Assembly (NCBI GenBank): GCA_002353825.1
Contig: DEKJ01000051.1
Span: 1 to 64,000, forward strand
DNA from: Prevotella sp. UBA2725
GTDB taxonomy: Bacteria > Bacteroidota > Bacteroidia > Bacteroidales > Bacteroidaceae
DNA: 64,000 bases
Reading direction: 5' to 3'
A model generated the notes under the pieces. That model searched no databases, was not told where the DNA came from, and was given only the letters and a program-made list of their open reading frames with translations. The number at the start of each line of letters is the position of its first letter. Positions within the stretch are counted from its first letter, which is position 1. This document shows, one piece after another, positions 40,225 through 49,359 of the stretch. The translations under genes and the position numbers were made by a program.

Positions 40225-42090
40225 ATGAAGAAATACATACTTTTATTCTTTTTCTTGGTTGTTGCCGTCTCTTTGCAGGCGGCTACCAGCGCTTCTGTAA
40301 CGCGCAACAGCAGTGTCAATCAACTGTGCATTACGCTTCAGGATGGCTCGGTGTACTATTATAACACCAGTGCTATTCAAAAAGTGAATATCAGTAACGA
40401 CAATACAACGGTGACGATTGCTTATCAGAACAGTGATGGTTCGACTGTGAACGATGAGTTGAAGAACGTGGCGCGGATCAAGGGTCTGCAAGCAACTGCT
40501 GCTAATGAAGGGAAGGGAACCTTTGCCAATGCTACTGGCAAGGTGGAGATTCTTGATGCCCGTGGCTGGCGCGAGAGCGCTTACGTCACTTGGAAACCTT
40601 TTGATGGTGCCACGAGCTATCGGGTTCAGGTCAAAGGCGAGAATATTGCTGATTATACCACCATCGACCAGCAACTCGTGCGCAACTATGGTACTTATGG
40701 CCGTGCGGATGTCGTAGGACTGAAAGCCGGGACATACAGCCTGCGGGTCATTCCCGTGAAGGATGGCGTGGAAGAGACGGACGCTGCCAATGAGGCTACA
40801 GCGCTGACGGTGAAAGCTTATCCGCGTCAGGATTTCGCTCACTTCAAATATGCCAACGGTATCGGCGCTTACAACAACGACGGTACGTTGAAGGACGGTG
40901 CTCGCGTGCTTTATGTCACAAAAGACAATGCCAAGACGATAACCTGCGAGGTTGTATATGATAAGAAGGGTAAGAAACAGACGTTTACGGGAATCCAAAA
41001 TATTCTTTATGCCTATCAAAAAGGAACGGACTCGACAGCCCTTGCTGTGCGCTTCATCGGTATGATTCCGAAGGACAGTCTTGATGAGACGCTCTCCAAT
41101 GAAGGCTTGCAGATCAAGGGTAAGAGTGCTTATAACACGCTAAACATCACGTTGGAAGGCATTGGTGACGATGCTACAGCATGGGGCTTCGGTTTCCTTG
41201 TGAGAAATGCTTCGAGCGTGGAGTTCCGCAACTTTGCCATCATGCTCAATCCCGACGACTGTATCTCGATCGATACGAAGAACTCGCACATATGGGTACA
41301 TCACATGGATTTCTTCTATGGCAATGCAGGAAGTGACAAGGACCAGGCAAAAGGTGACGGCACTGTGGACCTGAAGGGCAACAGTCAGTATGTCACGATC
41401 AGCTACAACCGTTTCTGGGATACAGGCAAAAGCTCGCTCTGCGGCATGAAGGGTGAGACGGGGCCAAACTGGATCGATTATGACCACAACTGGTTCGACC
41501 ATAGCGACTCGCGCCATCCGCGTATCCGTACGATGAGTGTACATGTGTGGAACAACTATTATGATGGTGTGGCGAAGTATGGTGTCGGTGTAACAACGGG
41601 TGGCTGTGCCTTCGTGGATCGCAACTATTTCCGTAACATCAAATATCCGATGCTCGATTCCAAGCAGGGCACGGATGCCAAAGGTGAAGGTACATTCAGC
41701 GGTGAGAACGGTGGAATGATCAAGAGCTATGGCAATGTCTTTGCCGAGAAGAGTTCCAAATTCAGTTACATCACGCAGAACGAGTCGGCTACGAGTTTCG
41801 ACGCCTATGAGGCTAAAACCGTCGAAGAACAGGTCCCTGATACCTATAAGGCGAAAGTGGGTGCGACAACCTATAACAATTTCGATACAGACAGCAGCCT
41901 GATGTATAGTTATGACGCCGATGATCCGCTCGACATCCCTGCCCTCGTCACAGGGTTCTATGGTGCTGGTCGTATCAATCATGGCGACTTCAAATACACG
42001 ATCAGTGGAGATGACAATTACAGCGTTGATACTACGCTCAAAGCAGCCTTGCAGAACTATAAAAGCACGCTGATAGGATTCTTTGAATAG
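40225..42090 (+). CDS. Pectate lyase, polysaccharide lyase family 1 type
   Basis: A 621-residue protein from the ATG at 40225, with a signal peptide. A fibronectin-type-III-like module (~res 110-195, AYVTWKPFDGATSYRVQV) precedes a right-handed parallel beta helix. The helix has calcium/catalytic motifs: WVHHMDFFYGNAGSDKDQ, YDHNWFDHSDSRHPRIR, WNNYYDG. It cleaves de-esterified homogalacturonan by beta-elimination. No T9SS tail is seen at the C-terminus. An IS4-family element is inserted right after the stop codon and separates the gene from its probable terminator at 43505-43541. Confidence 0.9.
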   Translation: MKKYILLFFFLVVAVSLQAATSASVTRNSSVNQLCITLQDGSVYYYNTSAIQKVNISNDNTTVTIAYQNSDGSTVNDELKNVARIKGLQATAANEGKGTFANATGKVEILDARGWRESAYVTWKPFDGATSYRVQVKGENIADYTTIDQQLVRNYGTYGRADVVGLKAGTYSLRVIPVKDGVEETDAANEATALTVKAYPRQDFAHFKYANGIGAYNNDGTLKDGARVLYVTKDNAKTITCEVVYDKKGKKQTFTGIQNILYAYQKGTDSTALAVRFIGMIPKDSLDETLSNEGLQIKGKSAYNTLNITLEGIGDDATAWGFGFLVRNASSVEFRNFAIMLNPDDCISIDTKNSHIWVHHMDFFYGNAGSDKDQAKGDGTVDLKGNSQYVTISYNRFWDTGKSSLCGMKGETGPNWIDYDHNWFDHSDSRHPRIRTMSVHVWNNYYDGVAKYGVGVTTGGCAFVDRNYFRNIKYPMLDSKQGTDAKGEGTFSGENGGMIKSYGNVFAEKSSKFSYITQNESATSFDAYEAKTVEEQVPDTYKAKVGATTYNNFDTDSSLMYSYDADDPLDIPALVTGFYGAGRINHGDFKYTISGDDNYSVDTTLKAALQNYKSTLIGFFE

Positions 42091-42093
42091 AAT

Positions 42094-43494
42094 CACTAGT
42101 GTCCACTTAAATCCTTTAACATTCGCTTAAACTGCCCTTAGGTCAGACATTTACAAGCATATACTTTACGTGTACTTTTCAATTTTGTACCTTTGCATGG
42201 CTATAGTCAAAAGTTACAAATTGTAAGTACATCGTAAAATATGCACAAAGGTCAGTTCATCTTCACTCAGGTCTGCAAGTTCTTGCCCAAACGAGCTTTT
42301 GATTGTCTTGTAAATAAATATGACGGCAATAAGTGGGTAAAGTCATTCACTTGTTGGAATCATCTCCTTGTTTTGATATACGGTCAACTCTCCAATAGAG
42401 AAAGTCTAAGAGACTTGGTGACATCACTCGCTCCCTTTCGTAATATGTTTCATCACCTCGGGTTTGGAGCCAACGTAACGAGGAGCAACTTGTCCAAAGC
42501 CAACGAGCAACGCGACCCAAGAATATTTGAGGAGTATGCACTCAAACTTATATCAATAGCAAGAGAGAAACGCACAGGCTTAAAGGACTTCTTCATTAGC
42601 AACAATGTGTATGCGTTTGATTCTACCACTATATCTTTATGTTTGTCTGTGTTTTGGTGGACGAAGCTTCATCACGGAAAAAGTGGCGTAAAGGTACATA
42701 CACTATTTGATGTCAAGAACAGCATTCCTTCGTTTGCCATAATCACTGGCGCGGAAATACACGACTCGCAAGTCATGGATCAGATTCCATATGAGGTGGA
42801 CAGTTTTTATATCTTTGACCGTGCATACATGGACACAAAGCAATTATATGCCATTGACAAGGTTGGGGCATTCTTCGTTGTGAGAGAAAAACAAAGGATG
42901 GTTTACGAAGTAGTAGAAGATAAGCGATACAACAATCCTAAGACGGGGGTCATGTCAGACACTTTGATTAAGCTTACCGGTCAAAAGACCAAGAAGCAAT
43001 ATTCTAAGCCATTGCGGAGAATCGTATTCTATGACAAAGAGAAGAACCGTACCTTCGTTTTTTACACGAACAACATTGAAGTGTCAGCGGAAGACGTAGC
43101 CCTGCTGTACAAATACAGATGGAGCGTTGAGCTCTTCTTCAAATGGATGAAGCAGCATCTACGCATAAAGGAATTCTATGGCACGACAGAGAATGCAGTA
43201 AAAATTCAAGTATACGCAGCTATCACAACCTATTGCCTTGTGTCTATCATAGAGACAGAAATGGCTGAGGAAATGACAACATACGAGGTACTAAGAGTCT
43301 TATCGACTTCACTACTGATAAAGATGCCACTGAGACAGCTGTTAAGCAGTTGTCAAGAAGAATTACTTCTTGAAAATAAACGTGAGATAATTAACACCAA
43401 CAAATATATTCAGTTAGAAATACCCTTCGACGAATGGTAAGTTACAATCAGTAAGCAAAGCCGAATGTTAAAGGATTTAAGTGGACACTAGTGG
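42094..43494 (+). mobile_element. IS4-family insertion sequence with terminal inverted repeats
   Basis: A complete element. Left end CACTAGTGTCCACTTAAATC and right end (read inward from 43493) are inverted copies that continue through CTTTAACATTCG, about 32 bp. Flanking direct repeats AATAGAAT (42086-42093 and 43495-43502) are an 8-bp target duplication that contains the TAG stop of the pectate lyase. It carries one transposase gene. The exact right end could be 43493 or 43494. Confidence 0.9.
42241..43440 (+). CDS. IS4-family transposase (DUF4372 plus DDE)
   Basis: A 399-residue protein. The N-terminal DUF4372-type region (FTQVCKFLPKRAFDCLVNKY) is followed by the DDE catalytic core: D127 (AFDSTT), D193 (IFDRAYMD) and E297 in YRWSVELFFKWMKQHL, the YREK-like region typical of IS4 elements. 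It appears intact with no frameshift, so the element may be active. The gene begins about 147 bp inside the left inverted repeat. Confidence 0.95.
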   Translation: MHKGQFIFTQVCKFLPKRAFDCLVNKYDGNKWVKSFTCWNHLLVLIYGQLSNRESLRDLVTSLAPFRNMFHHLGFGANVTRSNLSKANEQRDPRIFEEYALKLISIAREKRTGLKDFFISNNVYAFDSTTISLCLSVFWWTKLHHGKSGVKVHTLFDVKNSIPSFAIITGAEIHDSQVMDQIPYEVDSFYIFDRAYMDTKQLYAIDKVGAFFVVREKQRMVYEVVEDKRYNNPKTGVMSDTLIKLTGQKTKKQYSKPLRRIVFYDKEKNRTFVFYTNNIEVSAEDVALLYKYRWSVELFFKWMKQHLRIKEFYGTTENAVKIQVYAAITTYCLVSIIETEMAEEMTTYEVLRVLSTSLLIKMPLRQLLSSCQEELLLENKREIINTNKYIQLEIPFDEW

Positions 43495-43504
43495 AATAGA
43501 ATAA

Positions 43505-43541
43505 ACAAATCAGGGCGACCTCAAAGGCCGCCCTAATTTGT
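43505..43541 (+). terminator. Hairpin downstream of the insertion site, probably the lyase terminator
   Basis: ACAAAT-c-AGGGCG-a-CCT (43505-43521) pairs with AGG-c-CGCCCT-a-ATTTGT (43525-43541). It begins just after the right target duplication of the IS, so before insertion it would have been only a few nt from the pectate lyase stop codon. Its right arm lies next to the tRNA 3' end, and it could also end convergent tRNA transcription. Confidence 0.6.
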
Positions 43542-43542
43542 G

Positions 43543-43616
43543 TGTCGACACTTGGATTCGAACCAAGGACCCCCACCATGTCAAGGTGATACTCTAACCA
43601 ACTGAGCTATGCCGAC
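43543..43616 (-). tRNA. tRNA-Val (anticodon GAC)
   Basis: A 74-nt cloverleaf on the minus strand: acceptor GTCGGCA with TGTCGAC (one G-T pair), D arm GCTC...GAGT, anticodon stem CACC/GGTG with loop TTGACAT (anticodon GAC), variable loop, and T arm CTTGG TTCGAAT CCAAG. CCA is not encoded. The IS element inserted about 50 bp from its 3' side, not inside it. Confidence 0.95.
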
Positions 43617-43704
43617 AAAAGGATTTGCTTTTTGAAAGCGAGTGCAAAATTAGACAAAAATATTCACACTGCAAAATAACAGTGTGAATATTAGTGTTTG
43701 TTAA

Positions 43705-44709
43705 CTATTTAACTTCCCAAATATCATTGGTCTCGAGCAGTTCGGAGAAATTGTGGTAATTCTTCTTTGCTTTCACCTCCTCAATCTGGTCATTCACTGC
43801 CTGATCGTAGGTCGGAGCCTCAACATCGCGTATAACGCCGAGCGCCACTGGGAAGCCGTGCTCATTGTCCATCATAGCGAGCTTGAGCTGCAACGTGTTG
43901 TCGGGATTGTGACTGTCATGGATAAGGACATCATCCATTGTATAGCCATCCTTACCAATCTCCACTACCTTCAGACCGAAACCTTCCTGAACGAGTCCAT
44001 ATTCGTTGTGCTCACCGAAGACGAGCGGCTTGCCGTCTTCCACGTAGATAGCGTTCTTGCTGCGACCTTCACGCGTATAGATCGGATCGTAGCATCCGTT
44101 GTTGAAAATCATGCAATTCTGCAGAATTTCGCACACGGCAGCACCTTTATGATGGTAAGCTGCCTTCAGGATCTTCACCGTCTCAGGCCCATCTGAAGCC
44201 ACCGAGCGTGCAAAGAAGCGGCCGCGGGCTCCGAAGCAAAGTTCTGCGGGGCGGAACGGGTCTTCTACAGTGCCGTAAGGAGAAGACTTGGACACGAAGC
44301 CACGTGGAGAGGTCGGCGAATACTGACCTTTCGTCAAGCCGTAGATACGGTTGTTGAGCAGAATCATGTTCAGGTCGATATTTCGACGCATGGCGTGGAT
44401 GAAATGGTTTCCACCGATAGCCAGTCCATCACCGTCACCGCTGATCTGCCAGATGGTAAGTTTCGGGTTCACGACCTTAGCACCTGTTGCTATGGCGGCA
44501 GCACGTCCGTGGATGGTCTGCATGGCATAGGTGCTGACATAGTAAGGTAGACGGCTGGAACATCCAATACCACTGATGACGGCTGTCTCATAAGGCGGTA
44601 CACCGATCTCCGCCATTGCTTTTTGAAGGCTGGCCAGGAAACTGTGGTCGCCGCAGCCCGGACACCAACGGGGCTGTCCTTTCTTATAATCGTTTGCTGT
44701 ATATTCCAT
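43705..44709 (-). CDS. korB: 2-oxoglutarate:ferredoxin oxidoreductase, beta subunit
   Basis: A 334-residue thiamine-diphosphate subunit. It has RWCPGCGDHSFLASL (cysteines 16 and 19 for the iron-sulfur cluster), GIGCSSRLPYY, and the TPP/Mg motif SGDGDGLAIGGNHF. With KorA it oxidatively decarboxylates 2-oxoacids, most likely 2-oxoglutarate, to acyl-CoA and reduced ferredoxin. The gene follows korA by 32 nt in the usual order. Confidence 0.95.
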   Translation of the reverse strand: MEYTANDYKKGQPRWCPGCGDHSFLASLQKAMAEIGVPPYETAVISGIGCSSRLPYYVSTYAMQTIHGRAAAIATGAKVVNPKLTIWQISGDGDGLAIGGNHFIHAMRRNIDLNMILLNNRIYGLTKGQYSPTSPRGFVSKSSPYGTVEDPFRPAELCFGARGRFFARSVASDGPETVKILKAAYHHKGAAVCEILQNCMIFNNGCYDPIYTREGRSKNAIYVEDGKPLVFGEHNEYGLVQEGFGLKVVEIGKDGYTMDDVLIHDSHNPDNTLQLKLAMMDNEHGFPVALGVIRDVEAPTYDQAVNDQIEEVKAKKNYHNFSELLETNDIWEVK

Positions 44710-44741
44710 TGCTAATATTCAATTAATGGTTGTCTTATTGG

Positions 44742-46637
44742 TTATAATACCAATGTATTGAAATAGTCACCACTGTTGTCTACCTCGTGGGTGATCAGCC
44801 GCTCGAAGTTCTCTACCAGGTCGCTGACGTTGAACGGCTGACCTTTGACCTCGTTATATTGATATGGAACGAAACCGTTGATACGGATGCGGAGCAGAGC
44901 TGCAAGTTGACCGAGGTTCTGCTCAGCTACGACAACTTTCGGATAGCGCAGCATAACTTCAGCTGTGTTCTTTGGCAATGGATTGACATATTTAAGCTGA
45001 GCAAGTGCCACTTTGCGGCCGCGTCTGCGCAGCTCGTTCATCGTAGCGCGCAGATGACCATAAGTAGAGCCGAAGCCTACGATGAGCAGGTCGGCATCAT
45101 CCTTGTCGCCTTCGACCTCAAGATCAGGCACGGGGATGAGGGCCACTTTCTCAGAGCGCAGATGATCCATGACGTTATGGTTCTCCGGCTCTGTAGAGAT
45201 GGCACCTGTCATGCCGTCTTTCTCCAGTCCACCGAGAATATGCTCATAACCTTCCTGACCGGGGATAGCCCAATAACGAACTTTCGTTTCTGGGTCGCGG
45301 TGGTAAGGTGAGTATTTGTATTTCTGATCTTCGGGAGCATAGTGAGGATGGATCTCAGGCAGCGCATTGATGTCTGGCAGGCGCCATGCCGAAGAGCCGT
45401 TGGCAATGAAGGCATCGGTGAGGAGTACGACAGGCGTGAGATGCTCCAGGGCTATTTTTGCAGCTCGGTAAGCTGCATCGAAGCAGTCGGTAGGACTTGT
45501 GGCAGCGATGACTGGCATAGGGCTCTCACCGTTACGGCCATAGAGCACTTGCAGCAGGTCGGTCTGTTCACTCTTTGTAGGCAGACCTGTTGAAGGGCCG
45601 CCACGCTGAACGTCGACGATGACCAGCGGGAGCTCATCAATGACAGCAAGGTTCATAGCTTCACTCTTCAGGCAGATGCCTGGTCCAGAAGTAGAAGTTA
45701 CGGCCAAAGCGCCGGCGAAAGCTGCACCGATAGCTGAAGAGCAGGCTGAGATCTCGTCTTCTGCCTGTACGGTAATGACACCGAGACTCTTATGTTTGGA
45801 AAGCTCATGAAGGATATCTGTTGCCGGAGTGATAGGATATGAGCCAAGATAAAGTTTCAGACCTGCTTTCTCAGCTGCTGCAATGAGGCCATAGGCTGTA
45901 GCTTTGTTACCCGTGATGTCCATATAGCGTCCAGGCTTCTTGTCTTTTGTCTCAATGCGGTAAGTCGTGAATGGTGTCGAAGCATGCGTGTTGGCTCCAT
46001 AGTCGTGCCCAGCCTTCACCACTTTGATGTTTGCCTCTGCAATAGCTGGTTTCTTGGCGAACTTCTCGCGAAGGAAGTTGTTGACGAGTTCGAGGTCACG
46101 GTTGAAGAGCCAGCAGACGATGCCAAGGGCAAACATGTTGCGGCACTTGAGCATGCTCTTGTTGTCCATGCCCTCGTCCTTGAGACATTCCTTGACCATC
46201 TTTGTGATGGGGCAAGCCACTACCCTGTCCGGATCGATGCCCATCTCCTCGAGGTAGTCATCAGTCTTAAACTGTGCTTTCGTGAGATCCTTAGGTCCGA
46301 AAGAGTCTGTGTCAATGATGATTGTTGCAGTAGGCTTGGCATACTTATACTGCGTTTTCAGGGCAGCGGCGTTCATCGCTACGAGGACGTCACACTGGTC
46401 ACCGGGAGTGAACACTTGCCCTTCACCGATGTGAACCTGATAACCACTCACACCCGTCAGTGAGCCTTGCGGGGCACGAATATCAGCCGGGTAGTCTGGG
46501 AAGGTTGAGATACCATTTCCTACTGTAGCTGAGACGGTAGAGAAAATGTTTCCCGCTAATTGCATGCCGTCGCCGGAGTCGCCAGAGAATCGTACGACAA
46601 CGTCATTGAGTTCTTTCACTTCAATTTCTTCAGCCAT
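44742..46637 (-). CDS. korA: 2-oxoglutarate:ferredoxin oxidoreductase, fused gamma-alpha subunit
   Basis: A 631-residue protein. The gamma domain is at the N-terminus (RFSGDSGDGMQLAGNIFSTV and following, ~res 1-190). The alpha pyrimidine-binding domain follows (YPITPATDILHEL, ITVQAEDEISACSSAIGAAF, TSGPGICLKSEA), and a C-terminal transketolase-like part (LLIVGFGSTYGHLRATMNEL). The fused layout is typical for Bacteroidetes. It is essential for anaerobic central metabolism (reductive/oxidative TCA branch) in such organisms. The promoter and a 75-nt leader lie upstream. Confidence 0.95.
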   Translation of the reverse strand: MAEEIEVKELNDVVVRFSGDSGDGMQLAGNIFSTVSATVGNGISTFPDYPADIRAPQGSLTGVSGYQVHIGEGQVFTPGDQCDVLVAMNAAALKTQYKYAKPTATIIIDTDSFGPKDLTKAQFKTDDYLEEMGIDPDRVVACPITKMVKECLKDEGMDNKSMLKCRNMFALGIVCWLFNRDLELVNNFLREKFAKKPAIAEANIKVVKAGHDYGANTHASTPFTTYRIETKDKKPGRYMDITGNKATAYGLIAAAEKAGLKLYLGSYPITPATDILHELSKHKSLGVITVQAEDEISACSSAIGAAFAGALAVTSTSGPGICLKSEAMNLAVIDELPLVIVDVQRGGPSTGLPTKSEQTDLLQVLYGRNGESPMPVIAATSPTDCFDAAYRAAKIALEHLTPVVLLTDAFIANGSSAWRLPDINALPEIHPHYAPEDQKYKYSPYHRDPETKVRYWAIPGQEGYEHILGGLEKDGMTGAISTEPENHNVMDHLRSEKVALIPVPDLEVEGDKDDADLLIVGFGSTYGHLRATMNELRRRGRKVALAQLKYVNPLPKNTAEVMLRYPKVVVAEQNLGQLAALLRIRINGFVPYQYNEVKGQPFNVSDLVENFERLITHEVDNSGDYFNTLVL

Positions 46638-46719
46638 AACAGATTTATATTAGTTTTTTGTTTTATGCTTGCCAGGGCGTACTTTAAGTCCGCACCTAAG
46701 CGTGGGTATTAGTTGTTGG

Positions 46720-46750
46720 CAAAGTTAAGGTAAGTTTTTCAATCTTCAAA
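46720..46750 (-). promoter_or_regulatory. Promoter of korAB
   Basis: Minus strand TAACTTTG (46720-46727), 19 bp, TTTG (46747-46750): exact consensus. It predicts a leader of roughly 75 nt before the korA start. Confidence 0.7.
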
Positions 46751-46796
46751 ACTTTAGACTGATTATTTATACCTTTTTTATGCAGATCACTCTGTT

Positions 46797-46823
46797 GGTG
46801 CGGACGGCCACAAGGGCCGCACC
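46797..46823 (-). terminator. GC-rich hairpin after the hotdog gene pair
   Basis: GGTGCGG (46797-46803) pairs with CCGCACC (46817-46823), with further inner GC pairs. It lies 6 nt beyond the stop codon of the 46829-47203 gene and upstream of the korA promoter. There is no strong T-run, so termination may be partial. Confidence 0.5.
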
Positions 46824-46828
46824 CTGCA

Positions 46829-47203
46829 TTATATACCTTGTGCGGTGAACGAAAGCTGGGCGAAGGTCTTGTTATCTTTGATCACATTCACCTTAGCCTT
46901 CACACTATCTTCGTTGTTATCAATCTTGGTAAATACAAAATCAACCTCTGGTGTCTCTATTGGCGAGAGGATGTGCAGGAACTTGATGTTCTTAGCCTCG
47001 GATATCTCAAGCTGCCTACCTGTGAGATCTTCGAGCAATTCGAGAGCCGTCTCTACCATGCATACGCCTGGTGTGATGGGATTGTTTGGAAAATGGGCCC
47101 TATAGATGAAGCAGTCTTTGTCGAGTGCTACATGATAAATAGTGGCAGCATCATTGGTCTCATAAGAGACCACTTTATATAATACATTATTTAATATAGT
47201 CAT
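46829..47203 (-). CDS. Hotdog-fold FabZ-like protein
   Basis: A 124-residue hotdog protein with the dehydratase-like motif HFPNNPITPGVCMVETALEL (~res 38-57; His at the usual catalytic position of FabZ). It is shorter than FabZ (~150). In Bacteroidetes such pairs of small hotdog proteins often belong to aryl-polyene/flexirubin-type or other acyl-ACP pathways (family knowledge); no ketosynthase or ACP gene is visible in the window. It follows the other hotdog gene by 12 nt. Confidence 0.75.
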   Translation of the reverse strand: MTILNNVLYKVVSYETNDAATIYHVALDKDCFIYRAHFPNNPITPGVCMVETALELLEDLTGRQLEISEAKNIKFLHILSPIETPEVDFVFTKIDNNEDSVKAKVNVIKDNKTFAQLSFTAQGI

Positions 47204-47215
47204 GATAGCATCTAT

Positions 47216-47668
47216 TTATTTCGTTTCACTTACGGACAGTTTCACTTGGGAGGTGGCGAGGACTTTTCCATCCTCCTCAATCTTTGCCTCGGCGAGGGTC
47301 ATGCCCATTACTTCTGCTACGATGGATAGAGTCGTATCTATTGTTGAGCCAGCATGTGGGTGGCCGAGTACCTTGAGGTCTCTCACGGCAGCAATAACAC
47401 CTATTTGGATACCTTTCTTAAGGATATACTTGTTCACGTAGCCGATGCGAGCAGCACAGGTCTGAGCGATGTTCTCGATCATGCCTGCCGTGGCAAACTG
47501 ACCGTTGACAGAAAAGATGTTTTCATCGGTGACATGCATACGAGTCTTAACCTGGGCGTCATCGTAATGAGTCAGTTCACTGATCATAACGAACGGCTCC
47601 TGCTGAGGAAGCAACGTATGGATATCGATGCTTTTCAAGAAGTCTTCTGTTGGATGTGTATAGTCCAT
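47216..47668 (-). CDS. Hotdog-fold 3-hydroxyacyl-ACP dehydratase-like protein
   Basis: A 150-residue protein with the start pattern IDIHTLLPQQEPFVMISELT (FabZ/ApeP-like) and a central helix AGMIENIAQTCAARIGY. The catalytic pair of classical FabZ is not clearly conserved, which fits the ApeP/FabZ-like subgroup of polyene biosynthesis. It is first in a two-gene leftward operon. Its 5' leader contains a 7-bp tandem repeat (47674-47708), so expression may vary with repeat number. Confidence 0.7.
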   Translation of the reverse strand: MDYTHPTEDFLKSIDIHTLLPQQEPFVMISELTHYDDAQVKTRMHVTDENIFSVNGQFATAGMIENIAQTCAARIGYVNKYILKKGIQIGVIAAVRDLKVLGHPHAGSTIDTTLSIVAEVMGMTLAEAKIEEDGKVLATSQVKLSVSETK

Positions 47669-47673
47669 GTCTC

Positions 47674-47708
47674 TAATTTGTAATTAGTAATTAGTAATTA
47701 GTAATTGA
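47674..47708 (-). repeat. Five tandem TAATTAG-type 7-bp units in a 5' leader
   Basis: TAATTTG, three perfect TAATTAG and TAATTGA run from 47674 to 47708, between the -7 box (47717-47724) and the start codon at 47668. A change in unit number would alter the leader length by 7 nt without touching coding sequence. Confidence 0.8.
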
Positions 47709-47716
47709 TTACTCCG

Positions 47717-47724
47717 CAAACTTA
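47717..47724 (-). promoter_or_regulatory. -7 box of the hotdog operon
   Basis: Minus-strand TAAGTTTG is an exact -7 consensus. Transcription would start just before the TAATTAG repeats, about 45 nt from the start codon at 47668. Confidence 0.55.
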
Positions 47725-47827
47725 CAAAAAAAGAAGGAGACGACGGGTCTCAAGGTGGAGAAAAATTCACGAATGTTTCAAAATCGTCTTAAAATGTTTC
47801 CTATTGGTGTAATTTTACACTTTAATC

Positions 47828-47858
47828 TTTGTCGTTTCAATGAGAAAAGGTAACTTTG
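47828..47858 (+). promoter_or_regulatory. Promoter of the sugar-uptake operon
   Basis: TTTG (47828-47831), exactly 19 bp, TAACTTTG (47851-47858): a perfect Bacteroidetes consensus, 19 nt before the symporter start. Confidence 0.75.
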
Positions 47859-47877
47859 CAAGAAAATAAACCTAAAA

Positions 47878-49359
47878 ATGGAATATCAAGAAAAAGGCAG
47901 TAAAGGTTACCTGGCTGCCATCGTTATGGTCGCTGTTTTGGGCGGCTTGCTCTTCGGATATGACACGGCCGTCATCTCCGGAGCAGAGAAAGGTCTTCAG
48001 GCTTTCTTCCTCGGTGCACCTGACTTCAAGTACACCGACTTCATGCATGGCTTCACGTCGTCGTCGGCGTTGATAGGATGTATCATCGGCTCCGGTCTCT
48101 CCGGCCTCTTTGCCAGTAAGTTCGGTCGCAAGCGTTCGCTGGTCTTTGCCGGCATCTGCTTCTTCATATCCGCTTGGGGTAGTATGAATCCGGAGACTTT
48201 TGGATTGCTGCCTTACGGCAAACCGACTTGGAACCTACTCGTGGTCTTCAACCTCTATCGTATCCTTGGTGGCATCGGAGTGGGTATGGCTTCCGCTATC
48301 TGTCCTATGTATATAGGTGAGATTGCTCCAAGTAATATCCGGGGCATGCTCGTCAGCTTCAATCAGTTCGCCATCATCTTCGGTCAGTTGGTGGTTTATT
48401 TCGTCAACTTCCTCATTCTTGGTTCCCATACCAACCCTATCATCGAGAGTATTGGTCAAGGCTTCTCTCAGGTTATGCCTGGAAGCGATCCTTGGACGAT
48501 CACAACAGGCTGGAGATATATGTTCGGCTCGGAGTGTGTGCCGGCTGGTCTGTTCACAATCCTTATCTGCTTCGTTCCTGAGACGCCTCGTTATCTAGTG
48601 ATGATTGGTCAGGAGAACAAAGCTTTGTCAGTTCTCTCACGTATCAATGGATTCAAGGTGGCCCAGCAGACTATTGCTGATATTAAGAATACGGTCACAG
48701 AGAAGAAAGAGAAACTTTTCTCTTTTGGTTTCATGTGTGTCTTCGTGGGAATCATGCTCTCTGTGTTCCAGCAGACAGTGGGTATCAATGCAGTGCTCTA
48801 TTATGCTCCTCGTATATTCTCCGACATGGGTATGAGCAATCCAATGATGCAGACAGTGATCATGGGCGTGGTAAACATCAGTTTCACGCTTGTCGCTGTG
48901 TTCACGGTGGAGAAACTTGGACGTAAGCCGTTGCTTATCAGTGGTTCTATCGGCATGGCTATCGGTGCTTTCGGTGTGGCGCTGACCTTTGGCAATGCTG
49001 CTCTGAGCACTATCACGATGCTGTCTATTATGGTTTATTCTGCCAGCTTCATGTTCTCCTGGGGCCCTATCTGCTGGGTTTATATGGCAGAGCTCTTCCC
49101 GAATACAATCCGTAGTCAGGCTACAGCTATCGCTGTGGCATTCCAGTGGATCTTCAACTTCATCGTTTCTTCTACCTTCGTCCCGATGTTCAACATGCAT
49201 CTCGTCAAGGGTGACAACTTCGGTCATTGGTTCACCTACGGTCTTTATGGCATTATCTGTGTCATTGCAGCTCTCTTCGTTTGGAAACTCGTGCCGGAGA
49301 CGAAAGGCAAGACGCTGGAAGATATGACGAACCTTTGGAAACAAAGATTGAAAAAATGA
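47878..49359 (+). CDS. xylE: Sugar:proton symporter of the MFS sugar-porter family (XylE-like)
   Basis: A 493-residue, 12-TM protein with sugar-porter signatures: GGLLFGYDTAVISGAE, the GRKRS loop, PETPRYLV, QQTVGINAVLYYAPRIF and PETKGKTLEDM. It is XylE-like in plan, and the next gene is a xylulokinase. Substrate specificity (xylose, arabinose or another sugar) cannot be read reliably. The gene symbol reflects similarity only. The 3' end includes part of a 16-bp tandem repeat. Confidence 0.8.
   Translation: MEYQEKGSKGYLAAIVMVAVLGGLLFGYDTAVISGAEKGLQAFFLGAPDFKYTDFMHGFTSSSALIGCIIGSGLSGLFASKFGRKRSLVFAGICFFISAWGSMNPETFGLLPYGKPTWNLLVVFNLYRILGGIGVGMASAICPMYIGEIAPSNIRGMLVSFNQFAIIFGQLVVYFVNFLILGSHTNPIIESIGQGFSQVMPGSDPWTITTGWRYMFGSECVPAGLFTILICFVPETPRYLVMIGQENKALSVLSRINGFKVAQQTIADIKNTVTEKKEKLFSFGFMCVFVGIMLSVFQQTVGINAVLYYAPRIFSDMGMSNPMMQTVIMGVVNISFTLVAVFTVEKLGRKPLLISGSIGMAIGAFGVALTFGNAALSTITMLSIMVYSASFMFSWGPICWVYMAELFPNTIRSQATAIAVAFQWIFNFIVSSTFVPMFNMHLVKGDNFGHWFTYGLYGIICVIAALFVWKLVPETKGKTLEDMTNLWKQRLKK

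Noticed and set aside
42094..43494. IS element disrupting the pectate lyase gene
   Set aside because: The insertion begins 3 nt after the stop codon, and the target duplication includes the stop, so the lyase frame is complete.
43543..43616. tRNA-Val as the attachment site of the IS or of the mobile element
   Set aside because: The tRNA is intact and no repeat of its 3' end was found elsewhere in the window; the IS has its own target duplication outside it.
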